Positions 53,565 to 61,526 of a stretch of 64,000 bases of DNA are shown here, one piece after another. Numbering within the stretch: the first letter of the stretch is position 1; each line of letters begins with the position of its first letter. Under the pieces are notes generated by a model. It did not search any database. It was not told the origin of the DNA and saw only the letters and a list, made by a program, of their open reading frames with translations. Source of the DNA: Roseobacter sp. MED193 (GTDB lineage: Bacteria; Pseudomonadota; Alphaproteobacteria; Rhodobacterales; Rhodobacteraceae). The DNA lies in the NCBI RefSeq assembly GCF_000152965.1, contig NZ_CH902583.1:1386087-1450086 (forward strand), read 5' to 3'. A program made the position numbers and the translations under genes.

Positions 53565-54227
53565 ATGAAGTTGAATTCCGTCGATATTTCGAAAACCGCA
53601 TCGGCATCCTCGATCGTTTTTGAGGCCCTGCGCAAAGCCATCATCGAAGGCGACGTCAAAGAGGGGGAGCCTCTGCGCCAGGACGAAATCGCTCGGATGT
53701 TTAACACCAGCCGAATCCCGGTGCGCGAAGCAATCTCGCGGCTGGAAGAACAGGGGCTGGTCAAAACCCAACGCTACAAGGGGGCTGTTGTCTCTGGTCT
53801 CTCGGCCACCGAGGCTGAGGAAATCTTTGATTTTCGCGCTTTGATTGAACCAGAAGTGATCCGCCGCGCGGTGCCTTTGATGTCAGCTGAAACGCTGGAC
53901 AGCGCCCGCACCTCTTGGGCGGCTTTTTCGGCCTCTTCTGACCCCATGAGCTGGGGCGATCTCAATCGGGATTTCCACTCAACCCTCTATCAGGCCAGCG
54001 GGTTGCAGTATCATCTGGATGTCATCGACAATGCTATGGACCGGATTGATCGTTATCTGCGGGCGCAATTGGTGATGTCGAACGGTATGGAACGCGCCAA
54101 TGAGGAACATATCGCTATTTGGGAGGCCTGCGTTGCCGGCAATGCTAAACAGGCAGCTGAGCTGACGCGGCTTCATATTTCCGGAGCACGTGAATCACTG
54201 ATTCAGAACATCAACAGTCTGCGCTAA
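53565..54227 (+). CDS. GntR-family (FadR/FCD) regulator of hydroxyproline use
   Basis: 220 residues. Winged helix at 15-75: FEALRKAIIEGDVKEGEPLR, QDEIARMFNTSRIPVREAIS and RLEEQGLVKT. The FCD ligand domain has IFDFRALIEPEVIRRAVP, LNRDFHSTLYQASG and ANEEHIAIWEACVAG, whose Asp and His residues usually bind a metal and the effector acid. Divergence from the deaminase gene makes it the likely hydroxyproline-responsive regulator. AAGGAG lies 8 bases upstream of ATG. A bidirectional terminator follows. Confidence 0.88.
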   Translation: MKLNSVDISKTASASSIVFEALRKAIIEGDVKEGEPLRQDEIARMFNTSRIPVREAISRLEEQGLVKTQRYKGAVVSGLSATEAEEIFDFRALIEPEVIRRAVPLMSAETLDSARTSWAAFSASSDPMSWGDLNRDFHSTLYQASGLQYHLDVIDNAMDRIDRYLRAQLVMSNGMERANEEHIAIWEACVAGNAKQAAELTRLHISGARESLIQNINSLR

Positions 54228-54237
54228 AAGTGAAAAA

Positions 54238-54262
54238 CGCGGCTCCTATAACAGGGGCCGCG
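54238..54262. terminator. Bidirectional terminator between gntR-type gene and cspA
   Basis: CGCGGCTCCT (54238-54247) pairs with AGGGGCCGCG (54253-54262), one G-T pair, loop ATAAC. To the right comes a T-rich stretch; to the left AAAAAGTG-type sequence gives T-runs on the minus strand. It sits 10 bp after the regulator stop and 38 bp after the cold-shock gene stop. Confidence 0.8.
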
Positions 54263-54300
54263 TCGCAATTTCTTTTCAATCCCGCAGGGATCTGCCTGGT

Positions 54301-54507
54301 TTAGACCAGTGCCAGATTGACAGCTGCCTCACGACCATCGCGGCCAGGCTCGATGTCGAAGGTCACTTTCTGGTTGTCGGCCAGGCCGGTCAGGCCAGAA
54401 CGCTCAACTGCAGAAATGTGCACGAACACATCCTTGGTGCCGCCATCGGGCGCGATAAAACCAAAACCTTTGGTAGAGTTGAACCATTTTACGGTGCCAG
54501 TAGCCAT
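54301..54507 (-). CDS. cspA: CspA-family cold-shock protein
   Basis: 68 residues, a single cold-shock domain. ATGTVKWFNSTKGFGFIAPD contains RNP1 (KGFGFI), and DVFVHISAVERSGL contains RNP2. Such proteins bind single-stranded RNA and melt structure in the cytoplasm. The ATG at 54507 gives the canonical MATGTVKWFN start; the open frame further up is the untranslated leader. GGAG lies about 9 bases upstream. The leader carries two stems and a good promoter, as in cold-induced csp genes. Whether it is cold-induced or constitutive cannot be told. Confidence 0.95.
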   Translation of the reverse strand: MATGTVKWFNSTKGFGFIAPDGGTKDVFVHISAVERSGLTGLADNQKVTFDIEPGRDGREAAVNLALV

Positions 54508-54663
54508 TTCCGTATTCTCCCTTTGATATGCTGCCCGCAGGATTGCGGCAGCCCGGCGTTGTTGAGTCTGGATCGAAGACTGAACGCCGTTAATAGGAGA
54601 CAGCAGGTCGACATAGAGAAACACAAGCACAGAAAATATGCGCGTGCTCTGCGTCGGTTTCAA
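54508..54663 (-). promoter_or_regulatory. cspA promoter and structured 5' leader
   Basis: Minus strand: TTGAAA (54658-54663), 17-base spacer, CATATT (54635-54640) form a good sigma-70 promoter, giving a leader of about 120 bases. The leader holds a nested stem (GGCGTT 54555-54560 with AACGCC 54583-54588, inner AGTCT with AGACT) and a second one (CTGCCCGCA 54531-54539 with TGCGGCAG 54544-54551, one bulge). The rest of the gap to 54841 shows no gene. Confidence 0.6.
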
Positions 54664-54841
54664 GAGTACATTTCTCAGTTTGATGCCGCTTGGATTACAT
54701 TTTCGGTGCTTTCATCAGCCAAAAATTACAACCCAAGGGATTGCGCGGCAGTGATCCCGCATTTTGGGCCGCATTAGGATTGACCCACCATGCCGCCCTA
54801 GTTGACTTGCGCTCAGCCACGGCAACCAGCTTTCTGATTCC

Positions 54842-56839
54842 CTATGAGCGCATAGCGGAACGCCTTGGGCCTTCCCCTTCTGCGCTTGGAAGCAATTGTA
54901 GATAGGTCAGCGCGTCGCCACTCATCAGGGGCTTACTGAACAAATAGCCTTGAACCTTCATGTTTCCGATGCCCCGAAGTAGCTCCAACTGCCCCTGGCG
55001 CTCAACGCCTTCCACAATGCAATCAAGATCCAAGTTATCGCAAAGATCCAGTATGGTCTTGATCACAGCCTGTGACGTGGAACACTCTTCCATATCGACA
55101 AGAAAACTGCGGTCGATCTTCAGCTTATCAATTGGCAGGTTCTGAACGTAGCTCAAACTGGAGTAGCCGGTTCCAAAATCATCAAGAGCCACTTTGGACC
55201 CCAGACTTTTCAGAAGTTTAAGGGTTTCATTTGCTCTGCCGAGGTCCCGCAACAAGGCCGTTTCGGTAATCTCAAACGTCAACCTCTCCGGCGGGAAACC
55301 AGACCTGCGCACTATTTCAGAGAGTCGGAGAATATTCTGTGGCGAGCCAATATCATGCGCCGATAGATTGAACGAGACAAACAGGTTGCCTGGCCATTTG
55401 GAGACTTCGGATAGGGTTTTGCGGAGCAGCGTTTCTGTCAACTTGCTGACGACGCCAGTTTTCTCCGCGTTCTTGATGAAATCCGTAGGCGGGACATTGC
55501 CAAGAACGGGGCTGGCCCAGCGTGCCAGCGCTTCGGCGCCCACCGGGAGACCTGTATCGCTATCCACAACAAACTGGTACGCGACAAAAAACTCCTCATC
55601 GAGGTTTGCTTTTTGCAGCTCTCTCATAATACCGGTCGTCTCGTTTATCTCATCTTGATGTTGCTCGGAAAACAGAACTGCCTTTCCTTTTTGGCGTTCC
55701 TTGGCAACATAAAGAACATAGTCTGAATGCTCAAAAAGAAGCTTCGCCGTTGTTCCTGCCTCTGGGTATTTGGCGATACCGCAGGTGCCCCCGACATTCG
55801 CTATGAAGTTCTCAAATTCAAATGGTTCTTCTACCGTCTCACAGATTCTGTTCCCCAGCGCCCGAAGCTCGCTGTCAGATAGCTCCCCTTCAAAGATAAT
55901 ACCAAACTCATCGCCGCCCAGTCGCGCCACAAAGAGATCACTGCTAATTTGAGACAGGCGCTCGCCGACCTTTACCAACAGATTGTCACCCGCAACATGC
56001 CCGTAAATGTCATTGATCGGCTTAAAACCATCCAGATCCAAGGTGCCAACCGCAAAACTTCTATTACCCTCAGCGGCACCGACAATCCTTTCCTCCAACT
56101 CTGCCAGAAACCGGCGCCGATTGGGCAGGTCAGTCAGACTATCCAGGTTTGCGAGCCTTTCGTTCTCCTTGCCCAGCTCGTTGGCCTCAAATGCGGCCTT
56201 CTTCAGGGCAATTTGATTGGAAATCAGATCCACAAAACTCTCTGAATGATTGGACAGAACATAGAGAATGGCCACTGTAACGATCACAAGGTTCAGTCCG
56301 ACAGAAAGGAATTCCTGGCTCCCGGCGTAGATGAGAAAGAGTGATGTAGGCCCAATGACCGTCACTCCAAGAACAATTGCTGCAATCCGCAGGTGCATCA
56401 AACACACCATAATGCCCAGGCTTGTCACACCCGAAAAAAATGCAACATGCCCCTGTGAATAGACGTCGCCATATCCAAACAGGGCCAGGGCCCACAGTGC
56501 AAAGATTGATCCTAAAACACCCGCCAGAACAATTGTTTGTCGAAGCTTTTTTCTGGCGACTTCGCCAGAAATCTCCTGCTTTCCAGCCCGCCAATACGAA
56601 AGCGTTCTGAGCACCGAAATGGAGACAAGAAAAACAGGAATATAAATGCTGAGCCAGGCCGGGGCCTGATCCATAAAGTCATAGGCCAGCGCCAGGGTAT
56701 TCACGACCACCATAGTGTACATGAGGGGAATTTGCCGTGAAAATCTGTCGATTTGAGCAATGGCTAGGTCGGGGTTGTCGTCAGATATACTGAACACTCC
56801 CCGCAGCCGCTCAAAAATACCTCGCATAACCTGCTCCAA
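54842..56839 (-). CDS. Membrane GGDEF-EAL cyclic-di-GMP enzyme
   Basis: 665 residues. Five or six N-terminal helices (residues 35-210) form an unclassified membrane sensor. A short coiled segment (KKAAFEANELGKENERLANL) leads to the GGDEF domain with intact RLGGDEFG near 308; the inhibitory RxxD site is absent (ISSD). The EAL domain has GAEALARW near 430, EITETALL, DDFGTGYSSLSYVQ and VEGVERQGQ, so phosphodiesterase residues look intact. Both synthesis and breakdown of c-di-GMP are possible. In a genome with a large exopolysaccharide locus it may affect attachment, but no direct link is visible. Confidence 0.92.
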   Translation of the reverse strand: MEQVMRGIFERLRGVFSISDDNPDLAIAQIDRFSRQIPLMYTMVVVNTLALAYDFMDQAPAWLSIYIPVFLVSISVLRTLSYWRAGKQEISGEVARKKLRQTIVLAGVLGSIFALWALALFGYGDVYSQGHVAFFSGVTSLGIMVCLMHLRIAAIVLGVTVIGPTSLFLIYAGSQEFLSVGLNLVIVTVAILYVLSNHSESFVDLISNQIALKKAAFEANELGKENERLANLDSLTDLPNRRRFLAELEERIVGAAEGNRSFAVGTLDLDGFKPINDIYGHVAGDNLLVKVGERLSQISSDLFVARLGGDEFGIIFEGELSDSELRALGNRICETVEEPFEFENFIANVGGTCGIAKYPEAGTTAKLLFEHSDYVLYVAKERQKGKAVLFSEQHQDEINETTGIMRELQKANLDEEFFVAYQFVVDSDTGLPVGAEALARWASPVLGNVPPTDFIKNAEKTGVVSKLTETLLRKTLSEVSKWPGNLFVSFNLSAHDIGSPQNILRLSEIVRRSGFPPERLTFEITETALLRDLGRANETLKLLKSLGSKVALDDFGTGYSSLSYVQNLPIDKLKIDRSFLVDMEECSTSQAVIKTILDLCDNLDLDCIVEGVERQGQLELLRGIGNMKVQGYLFSKPLMSGDALTYLQLLPSAEGEGPRRSAMRS

Positions 56840-56975
56840 GTCACTGACTAAATATCATACCACCCATTGGTTAGGCCAACATCACTTGCACACCCGTTAA
56901 AAACTCTTCGATTTCCAAGAAACGACGATCAAATACTATGCCAAATTTTATATAGTGGAACTGAAAACTGCTCAC

Positions 56976-57071
56976 GCATAGCCCCATGCCCAGTCTATTG
57001 CCGCGTCCTGGAGTGACCCGTGCTCAGTTCGAATGGATTGAATCTATCTAGAAGATCGCATGGGGCTATGC
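56976..57071. repeat. 14-bp inverted repeat in a 294-bp gene-free region
   Basis: GCATAGCCCCATGC (56976-56989) and its exact reverse complement GCATGGGGCTATGC (57058-57071) are 68 bases apart. The region 56840-57133 contains no gene; it carries the upstream region of the GGDEF-EAL gene. The repeats could bound a small mobile remnant or form a long stem. Confidence 0.5.
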
Positions 57072-57133
57072 CTTGGCCACGGCCAAAATCGGCCTAACTT
57101 CAGCACAATCAAAAGACGCAAAAAAGATAAGGC

Positions 57134-57685
57134 TCAGATCTGGGATCTGTTGCTGAGGGCATAGGCGACAAAAACGCCTGCCCCACAGCCAAAGAAATGC
57201 GCTTCCCAACTGACACCGGGCTGCCCGGGCAACACCCCCCAGATCATCGTGCCATAAAAGAGAACCACGCCAATGGCCACCAAAAGGGGCACGGGCTGTC
57301 GTTCCATCACCCCCCGTGTCACCAGAAAACCGAACCAGCCAAAGATCAGCCCAGAGGCGCCGACATGAATCGCCGTTGCTCCAAACAACCACACCCCCAC
57401 CCCACCAAGTACCACGATTCCGATTGAGGCCTTAAACACCAGCTGCTGCGCTGTGACCGCCAAAAGCGCACCAAGTACGACCAGGGGAGCGGTATTGGCC
57501 ACGGCGTGACTGACAGAGCCGTGCAAAAGAGGCATAAAGAGGATACCCCATAAGCCACTGAAGGAGCGGGGACGCAGGCCCAGTCCGTCGCTCAGCGCAT
57601 AGCCTGTGATCAGGTTTGCGACCTCAATCAGCCAGAGAACCGCTAACAAAATCGCCAGCCACCGGAACCGTTCCAAAACGCCGCT
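57134..57685 (-). CDS. Rhomboid-family intramembrane serine protease
   Basis: About 183 residues from the GTG at 57685 (209 if ATG 57763 is used; those extra residues are polar and atypical). Six helices. The catalytic Ser is in HVGASGLIFGWFGFLV and the His in SWEAHFFGCGAGVFVAY, with the oxyanion-side HGSVSHAVANTAPL upstream; the full dyad is present. It cleaves membrane proteins near their helix ends; targets are unknown. It starts about 120 bp from the end of the AidB-like gene and is on the same strand. Confidence 0.85.
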   Translation of the reverse strand, partial: SGVLERFRWLAILLAVLWLIEVANLITGYALSDGLGLRPRSFSGLWGILFMPLLHGSVSHAVANTAPLVVLGALLAVTAQQLVFKASIGIVVLGGVGVWLFGATAIHVGASGLIFGWFGFLVTRGVMERQPVPLLVAIGVVLFYGTMIWGVLPGQPGVSWEAHFFGCGAGVFVAYALSNRSQI

Positions 57686-57808
57686 CACTCTCTGTTCTCT
57701 CCCGGTTCTATCCTCGCCCGGTAGAGCGTAACACAGCCAGAACAGAGGTGAAATGGCGACCAATTGCTGCCGAAACTGGGAGGGGGCACCCTTTACCCGG
57801 TAACGGCG

Positions 57809-59464
57809 TCATCTGGCGCCTCTGGCCCGTTGAATGATGGCCCGGCAGTCAACGCCATTGGGCAGGGTTCCATAGCTGCCAGACCAAGCAGCCCCCAGGC
57901 GCGTGGCGCAAAATGCGTCAGAGACACAGGCCGGAGCAAACCGCACCAACAGTGCGGCCTGCCAGATGAGCGCCATATGTTCTGTCAATCGGCGCGCCCG
58001 CAGTTGAAAATCACTTGGATCTGCAAGGGCCTGTTTCAAGGCATCCAGGGATTTGTCGAACAGGGCATTGCCCCCTTTTGCCGTTTCCACTTCGCTCAAG
58101 AAGGCTGCGCCGGCCTCAGGATCACGCTGCAGGGCCCGCAGCACATCCAGACAGATCACATTGCCCGACCCTTCCCAGATCGAGTTCACCGGCGCTTCGC
58201 GGTAGAGGCGTGGCATGATGCTTTCTTCGACATATCCGGGTCCGCCATGGCACTCCATCGCCTCATAGGTATGATTGGGCGCACGTTTACAAATCCAGTA
58301 TTTGCCGATCGCCGTGCCAATCCGTGCTAAGGCCGCAGCATCCTTATCGCCGGCTTCGCCCTCATCGATGGCCCGACCAAGGCGCAGGCTCAGTGCCGTA
58401 GCCGCCTCAGACTCCAAAGCCAAATCCGCCAGAACATTCTGCATCAGCGGCTGATCTATCAGCAGTTTCTGAAAAGCGGAACGATGAGAGGTATGATGAA
58501 GCGCCTGGACCAGCCCCTGCCGCATCAAGGCCGCAGAGCCAAAGGCACAATAAAACCGGGTGCCTTGAACCATTTCAATGATGGTTTTGACGCCCTTTCC
58601 TTCCGCTCCAACCCGCAGGCCCCAGGTCTGGTTAAGCTCCATCTCGCTGGAGGCATTTGACTTGTTGCCCAGCTTATCCTTGAGCCGCTGCAGAAACAAA
58701 CCATTGCGCTGCCCGTCGGGAGTAAACCGCGGCATCAAGAAGCAAGACAGCCCTTCATCGGTATAGGCAAGGGTCAAAAAGGCATCCGACATCGGCGCCG
58801 AGCAGAAAAACTTGTGGCCTGTCAGGCGATAGCCTTCTCCATCGCGCACCGCACGCGTGCTATTGGCGCGCACGTCAGAACCGCCTTGTTTTTCGGTCAT
58901 AAACATCCCCATCTGAGCGCCGTTTTTTTCGCTCAGCGGAATGTCCCGTTTGTCATATTCAGTAGAGAGCAGTTTTGGCAGCCATTCCTGGGCTAACGCG
59001 GGGCTGGCTTTGAGGGTTGGAATAGCGGCATAGGTCATGGCGATAGGACACAGCACGCCCCCCTCAATCTGGTTCATCATATAGTTCATGGCCGCGTGGG
59101 TCACATGACCGCCCGCTTTGGGGTTGTTCCAGGCAAAATTCGATAACCCGTTCGCGACCGCCAACTCCTGAAGTGCATGATAGGCAGGGTGAAAGCTGAC
59201 CTGATTGACCCGCATACCGTAGCGGTCAAAGGGTTTCACTTCCGGGCTATAGCGATTGGCCTGATCCGCCTGCTCCAGAACCTCTGCGCGCCCCGCCTTT
59301 TTGCCAAAATCCGCCAGCTTTGGCGCCGCCCAATCGGCGCCTTCACGTTGGATCGCTTCGCGCAGGGGCAGATCCGAGCTCCATAGATCCTGATCCCCCA
59401 TATGGGGCGGTGTATTGATAACCTCATGCGTTGGTAATGCCGCCAGTGGGTTACGAATGGTCAT
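57809..59464 (-). CDS. AidB-like acyl-CoA dehydrogenase
   Basis: 551 residues, longer than ordinary acyl-CoA dehydrogenases, as in the AidB/ACAD11-like branch. FMTEKQGGSDVRANSTRAV is the AidB signature around the flavin site; GHKFFCSAPMSDAFL, GLRVGAEGKGVKTIIEMV and YEAMECHGGPGYVEESIMPR, then WEGSGNVICLDVLRAL, follow. AidB is tied to alkylation stress in Escherichia coli, but many homologues act on unknown acyl-CoAs. ATG 59464 overlaps the TetR stop (ATGA), so they form one operon under that regulator. FAD and substrate residues look complete. Confidence 0.88.
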   Translation of the reverse strand: MTIRNPLAALPTHEVINTPPHMGDQDLWSSDLPLREAIQREGADWAAPKLADFGKKAGRAEVLEQADQANRYSPEVKPFDRYGMRVNQVSFHPAYHALQELAVANGLSNFAWNNPKAGGHVTHAAMNYMMNQIEGGVLCPIAMTYAAIPTLKASPALAQEWLPKLLSTEYDKRDIPLSEKNGAQMGMFMTEKQGGSDVRANSTRAVRDGEGYRLTGHKFFCSAPMSDAFLTLAYTDEGLSCFLMPRFTPDGQRNGLFLQRLKDKLGNKSNASSEMELNQTWGLRVGAEGKGVKTIIEMVQGTRFYCAFGSAALMRQGLVQALHHTSHRSAFQKLLIDQPLMQNVLADLALESEAATALSLRLGRAIDEGEAGDKDAAALARIGTAIGKYWICKRAPNHTYEAMECHGGPGYVEESIMPRLYREAPVNSIWEGSGNVICLDVLRALQRDPEAGAAFLSEVETAKGGNALFDKSLDALKQALADPSDFQLRARRLTEHMALIWQAALLVRFAPACVSDAFCATRLGAAWSGSYGTLPNGVDCRAIIQRARGAR

Positions 59465-60090
59465 CGCGCTGTTCCTTTTTGCTGTCCTGAAACGGCGTTC
59501 AGACAAAATGTCACAATCGCCTCTATCTCGACCTCTGTCTCGCTGCGGGTGGTTAGGGTTCTATCTGCCAAGGGCCCAATCAAGGCTTCGGCCAGGGCTC
59601 CGACAATGCAATTGGCGACAACCGCCGTGTTTTGCGCCGGAAAGGCACCGCTCTTGATGCCGTCATCAATGATGCGCCCCAAAACAACCGCATAGGATCT
59701 ACGGAAGGCCAAGCGCTCGGCATCAACTAAGGTATCAACCGGCTCAAAGATCAAGGCATAGGCCAGGACCGGCGATTGCAGGGCACGCCGGGCAAAGACC
59801 TCCACCGCATCCCCCAGTCGCGACGGGGCGGCCCCGTCAGTGTCTGCAATTGCTGTCATCACCTGAACTTCACGCTTGGTGACACGGCGAAAGACTTCGG
59901 CCAACAGTTCAGCTTTTGATGGAAAGTGACGATACAGCGTGCCGGTCGCCAACCCCGCTGCAGCTGCAACCGAGGACATCTGCACAGCTGCAAAACCACC
60001 CTCAGCCACAGCCACACGGGCCACGCTTAGAATCTGATTGTGAACCCGTTCTTTGTGCTTACGAGTCTTTTTTGTCTCTCTGTAGGCCAA
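59461..60090 (-). CDS. TetR family regulator of the AidB-like gene
   Basis: 209 residues. Basic start (YRETKKTRKHKERVHNQILS), then the helix-turn-helix: VAVAEGGFAAVQMSSVAAAA, GLATGTLYRHFPSKAELLAE. The C-terminal half is a TetR_C-like ligand domain. It leads the operon with the AidB-like gene (4-bp overlap), and an array of TGAAT/ATTCA half-sites covers its own upstream region, indicating autoregulation. The style recalls FadR-type TetR proteins that sense acyl-CoA. Confidence 0.87.
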   Translation of the reverse strand: MAYRETKKTRKHKERVHNQILSVARVAVAEGGFAAVQMSSVAAAAGLATGTLYRHFPSKAELLAEVFRRVTKREVQVMTAIADTDGAAPSRLGDAVEVFARRALQSPVLAYALIFEPVDTLVDAERLAFRRSYAVVLGRIIDDGIKSGAFPAQNTAVVANCIVGALAEALIGPLADRTLTTRSETEVEIEAIVTFCLNAVSGQQKGTAR

Positions 60091-60093
60091 GGT

Positions 60094-60132
60094 ATGAATC
60101 CAAATTCATTTTAAGTAATGAACAATGATTCA
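60094..60132. promoter_or_regulatory. Overlapping TGAA/TTCA dyads upstream of the TetR-aidB operon
   Basis: Three nested dyads: ATGAAT-CCAA-ATTCAT (60094-60109), TTCATT-N6-AATGAA (60105-60122) and TGAA-N6-TTCA (60119-60132). They begin 4 bp before the TetR start codon and resemble TetR-type FadR operators. Two dimers could bind side by side. Confidence 0.6.
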
Positions 60133-60221
60133 CATCTTTGGGTCAAGGCCAGACGCCACCCTATTGGGGGAACCCCACGTCAGTTTGGGAACCGCAACAG
60201 ACCTGCCACCCTAGGCACAGA

Positions 60222-60300
60222 TCAGCGCCCGATGAAATCGGCGCGTCTTTCCTGCAAAGCGGCGTGCAGATAGTCGACCAGCAATCGCACCCGCAGCACA
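60222..60300 (-). pseudogene. C-terminal remnant of a LysR-family regulator
   Basis: On the minus strand the frame ending in TGA at 60222-60224 reads VLRVRLLVDYLHAALQERRA then DFIGR, which resembles the last helix of LysR regulators (R-x-R-x-x-x-D-[FY]-L). The rest of the gene is gone; the frame runs straight into the alcohol dehydrogenase remnant on the other strand. Short, so identification is tentative. Confidence 0.45.
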
Positions 60301-60717
60301 GCGGCAGTCTCCAATTTGGGGGCCCAGCATGTGATCGACTACACCTGCACAGATATCGCAGGCACAGCCCAAACCTATGACGTGATCTATGACACACTGG
60401 GCCTATCCTCCTATGGTCGGTTGCGACGTAATCTGTCGGCAACTGGGCGCTATATCTGTCCGGTCCTGAGTGGAAAATTGCTTTGTGCTGCGCTGGCTAC
60501 CGGGCTCTTGAGCAGAGGCAAAGCGCAGTTTTCTGCGGCAGGTATGCAGCCCATGGGTGAGTTGCGAGAACTGTTGGCACAGGTCCTGATACTCACGCGC
60601 AGCAGGGTTTTGACACCACTCATGGATCGCAGCTACACCTTGGCGGATCTAATCGCCGCGCATCGCTATGTGGAGACCAGGCGCAAAGTCGGCAATGTTG
60701 TCGTGTCAGCCCCCTGA
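60298..60717 (+). pseudogene. C-terminal remnant of a zinc-type alcohol dehydrogenase/quinone oxidoreductase
   Basis: About 135 residues matching the cofactor-side C-terminus of medium-chain dehydrogenases: LGAQHVIDYT at the start, YDVIYDTLGLSSYGRLRR, LSATGRYICPVLSGK, and the end DLIAAHRYVETRRKVGNVVV. The catalytic domain and the Gly-rich NAD(P) loop are missing, and no ATG precedes it (only TTG at 60316). The break at about 60300 joins it directly to a LysR remnant on the opposite strand, so a deletion probably removed the middle of both genes. Confidence 0.7.
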
Positions 60718-60799
60718 AATGAACGGATGAGGGTACGCTGGCAGCCCTTGCTTCAATCGGCTTTCCTGTTAGCCTTCTCCCATAATGAGGAGAGTTTTT

Positions 60800-61405
60800 A
60801 TGAGCATTGTTAAGCAAATTGCCGTCACGACCCCCCTGGTCGCCTTATTTTCCCTCGCACAGTCGCCCGGCCCTGCCTTTGCTGGCGGCGATGCCGGTGG
60901 CAGCACCGGGGCCTCTTACGGGTTAAGCAACGCGACCACTCGATCCATCGTAAAGACATTGTCACGCGGGGGGGACCGATGCAGCCGACAACCCGCCGCC
61001 TACCGCTGCGATTGCTACCGCTGGGTCTATAAGCGTGCGGCAAACCAACTGGAGGGAAATGGAGCCTATTCCGAAGCCAAAGGCGCGCTGGAACAGGTTG
61101 AACGCAGCCTCGCAGCGGTGGTGGCACAGAATCGCGACAGCACCCAGCCCACACGCCGCCGCGCCCTAGAGACCTATACCCCGGTGAAACCCGCCGCCAT
61201 TCCAAAGGTAAACCGCGCGGCGGTACAGGCCATGGCCAAAGCGGAAACCGTTTTGTTGCGCTCCCCCGCAAACAAGCAAGAACACTATACCCGCATCGCT
61301 CAGGCCATTAACTCCAACAAGGTTTTGTTGCGGTCCGCCCTGTTACCTGGCGGTGTGATCCGTTTTGCGGCAACGCTGATCACCGGATTTCTACAAAAGG
61401 CCTGA
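60800..61405 (+). CDS. Secreted protein of unknown function
   Basis: 201 residues. Signal peptide: KQIAVTTPLVALFSLAQSPG with a probable cut after AFA near residue 30. The mature part has SRQPAAYRCDCYRWVYKRAA, where three nearby cysteines (with RC and CDC) may pair or bind a cofactor. Helical regions rich in Ala, Glu and Arg follow, then a hydrophobic C-terminal stretch (GGVIRFAATLITGFLQ). I do not recognise a family. GAGGAGAG 5 bases upstream of ATG 60800 decides the start over an ATG at 60785. It is followed by a perfect 16-bp hairpin. Confidence 0.7.
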   Translation: MSIVKQIAVTTPLVALFSLAQSPGPAFAGGDAGGSTGASYGLSNATTRSIVKTLSRGGDRCSRQPAAYRCDCYRWVYKRAANQLEGNGAYSEAKGALEQVERSLAAVVAQNRDSTQPTRRRALETYTPVKPAAIPKVNRAAVQAMAKAETVLLRSPANKQEHYTRIAQAINSNKVLLRSALLPGGVIRFAATLITGFLQKA

Positions 61406-61415
61406 ACCACGAAGA

Positions 61416-61456
61416 ACAGTCTCATTGCGCCGTGGTTTCTGGCGCAATGAGACTGT
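61416..61456. terminator. Perfect 16-bp hairpin after the secreted-protein gene
   Basis: ACAGTCTCATTGCGCC (61416-61431) and GGCGCAATGAGACTGT (61441-61456) are exact complements around a 9-base loop, 11 bp after the stop. No T-run follows on either strand, so it is not a classical terminator. It may still end or protect transcripts from both converging genes. Confidence 0.55.
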
Positions 61457-61526
61457 CAGTCAAAGGAAGAATTCTTTCAAGGGCCCCCGGCACAGCGCCC
61501 AGGTGGCCCTCATGCTGGGCCTGCGC

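Noticed and set aside
54508-54663. 52-codon extension of the cold-shock protein
   Set aside because: It translates the promoter and structured leader; the canonical family start is at 54507.
57020-57050. GTTCGAAT stretch resembling a tRNA T-loop
   Set aside because: No acceptor, D or anticodon stems can be formed around it.
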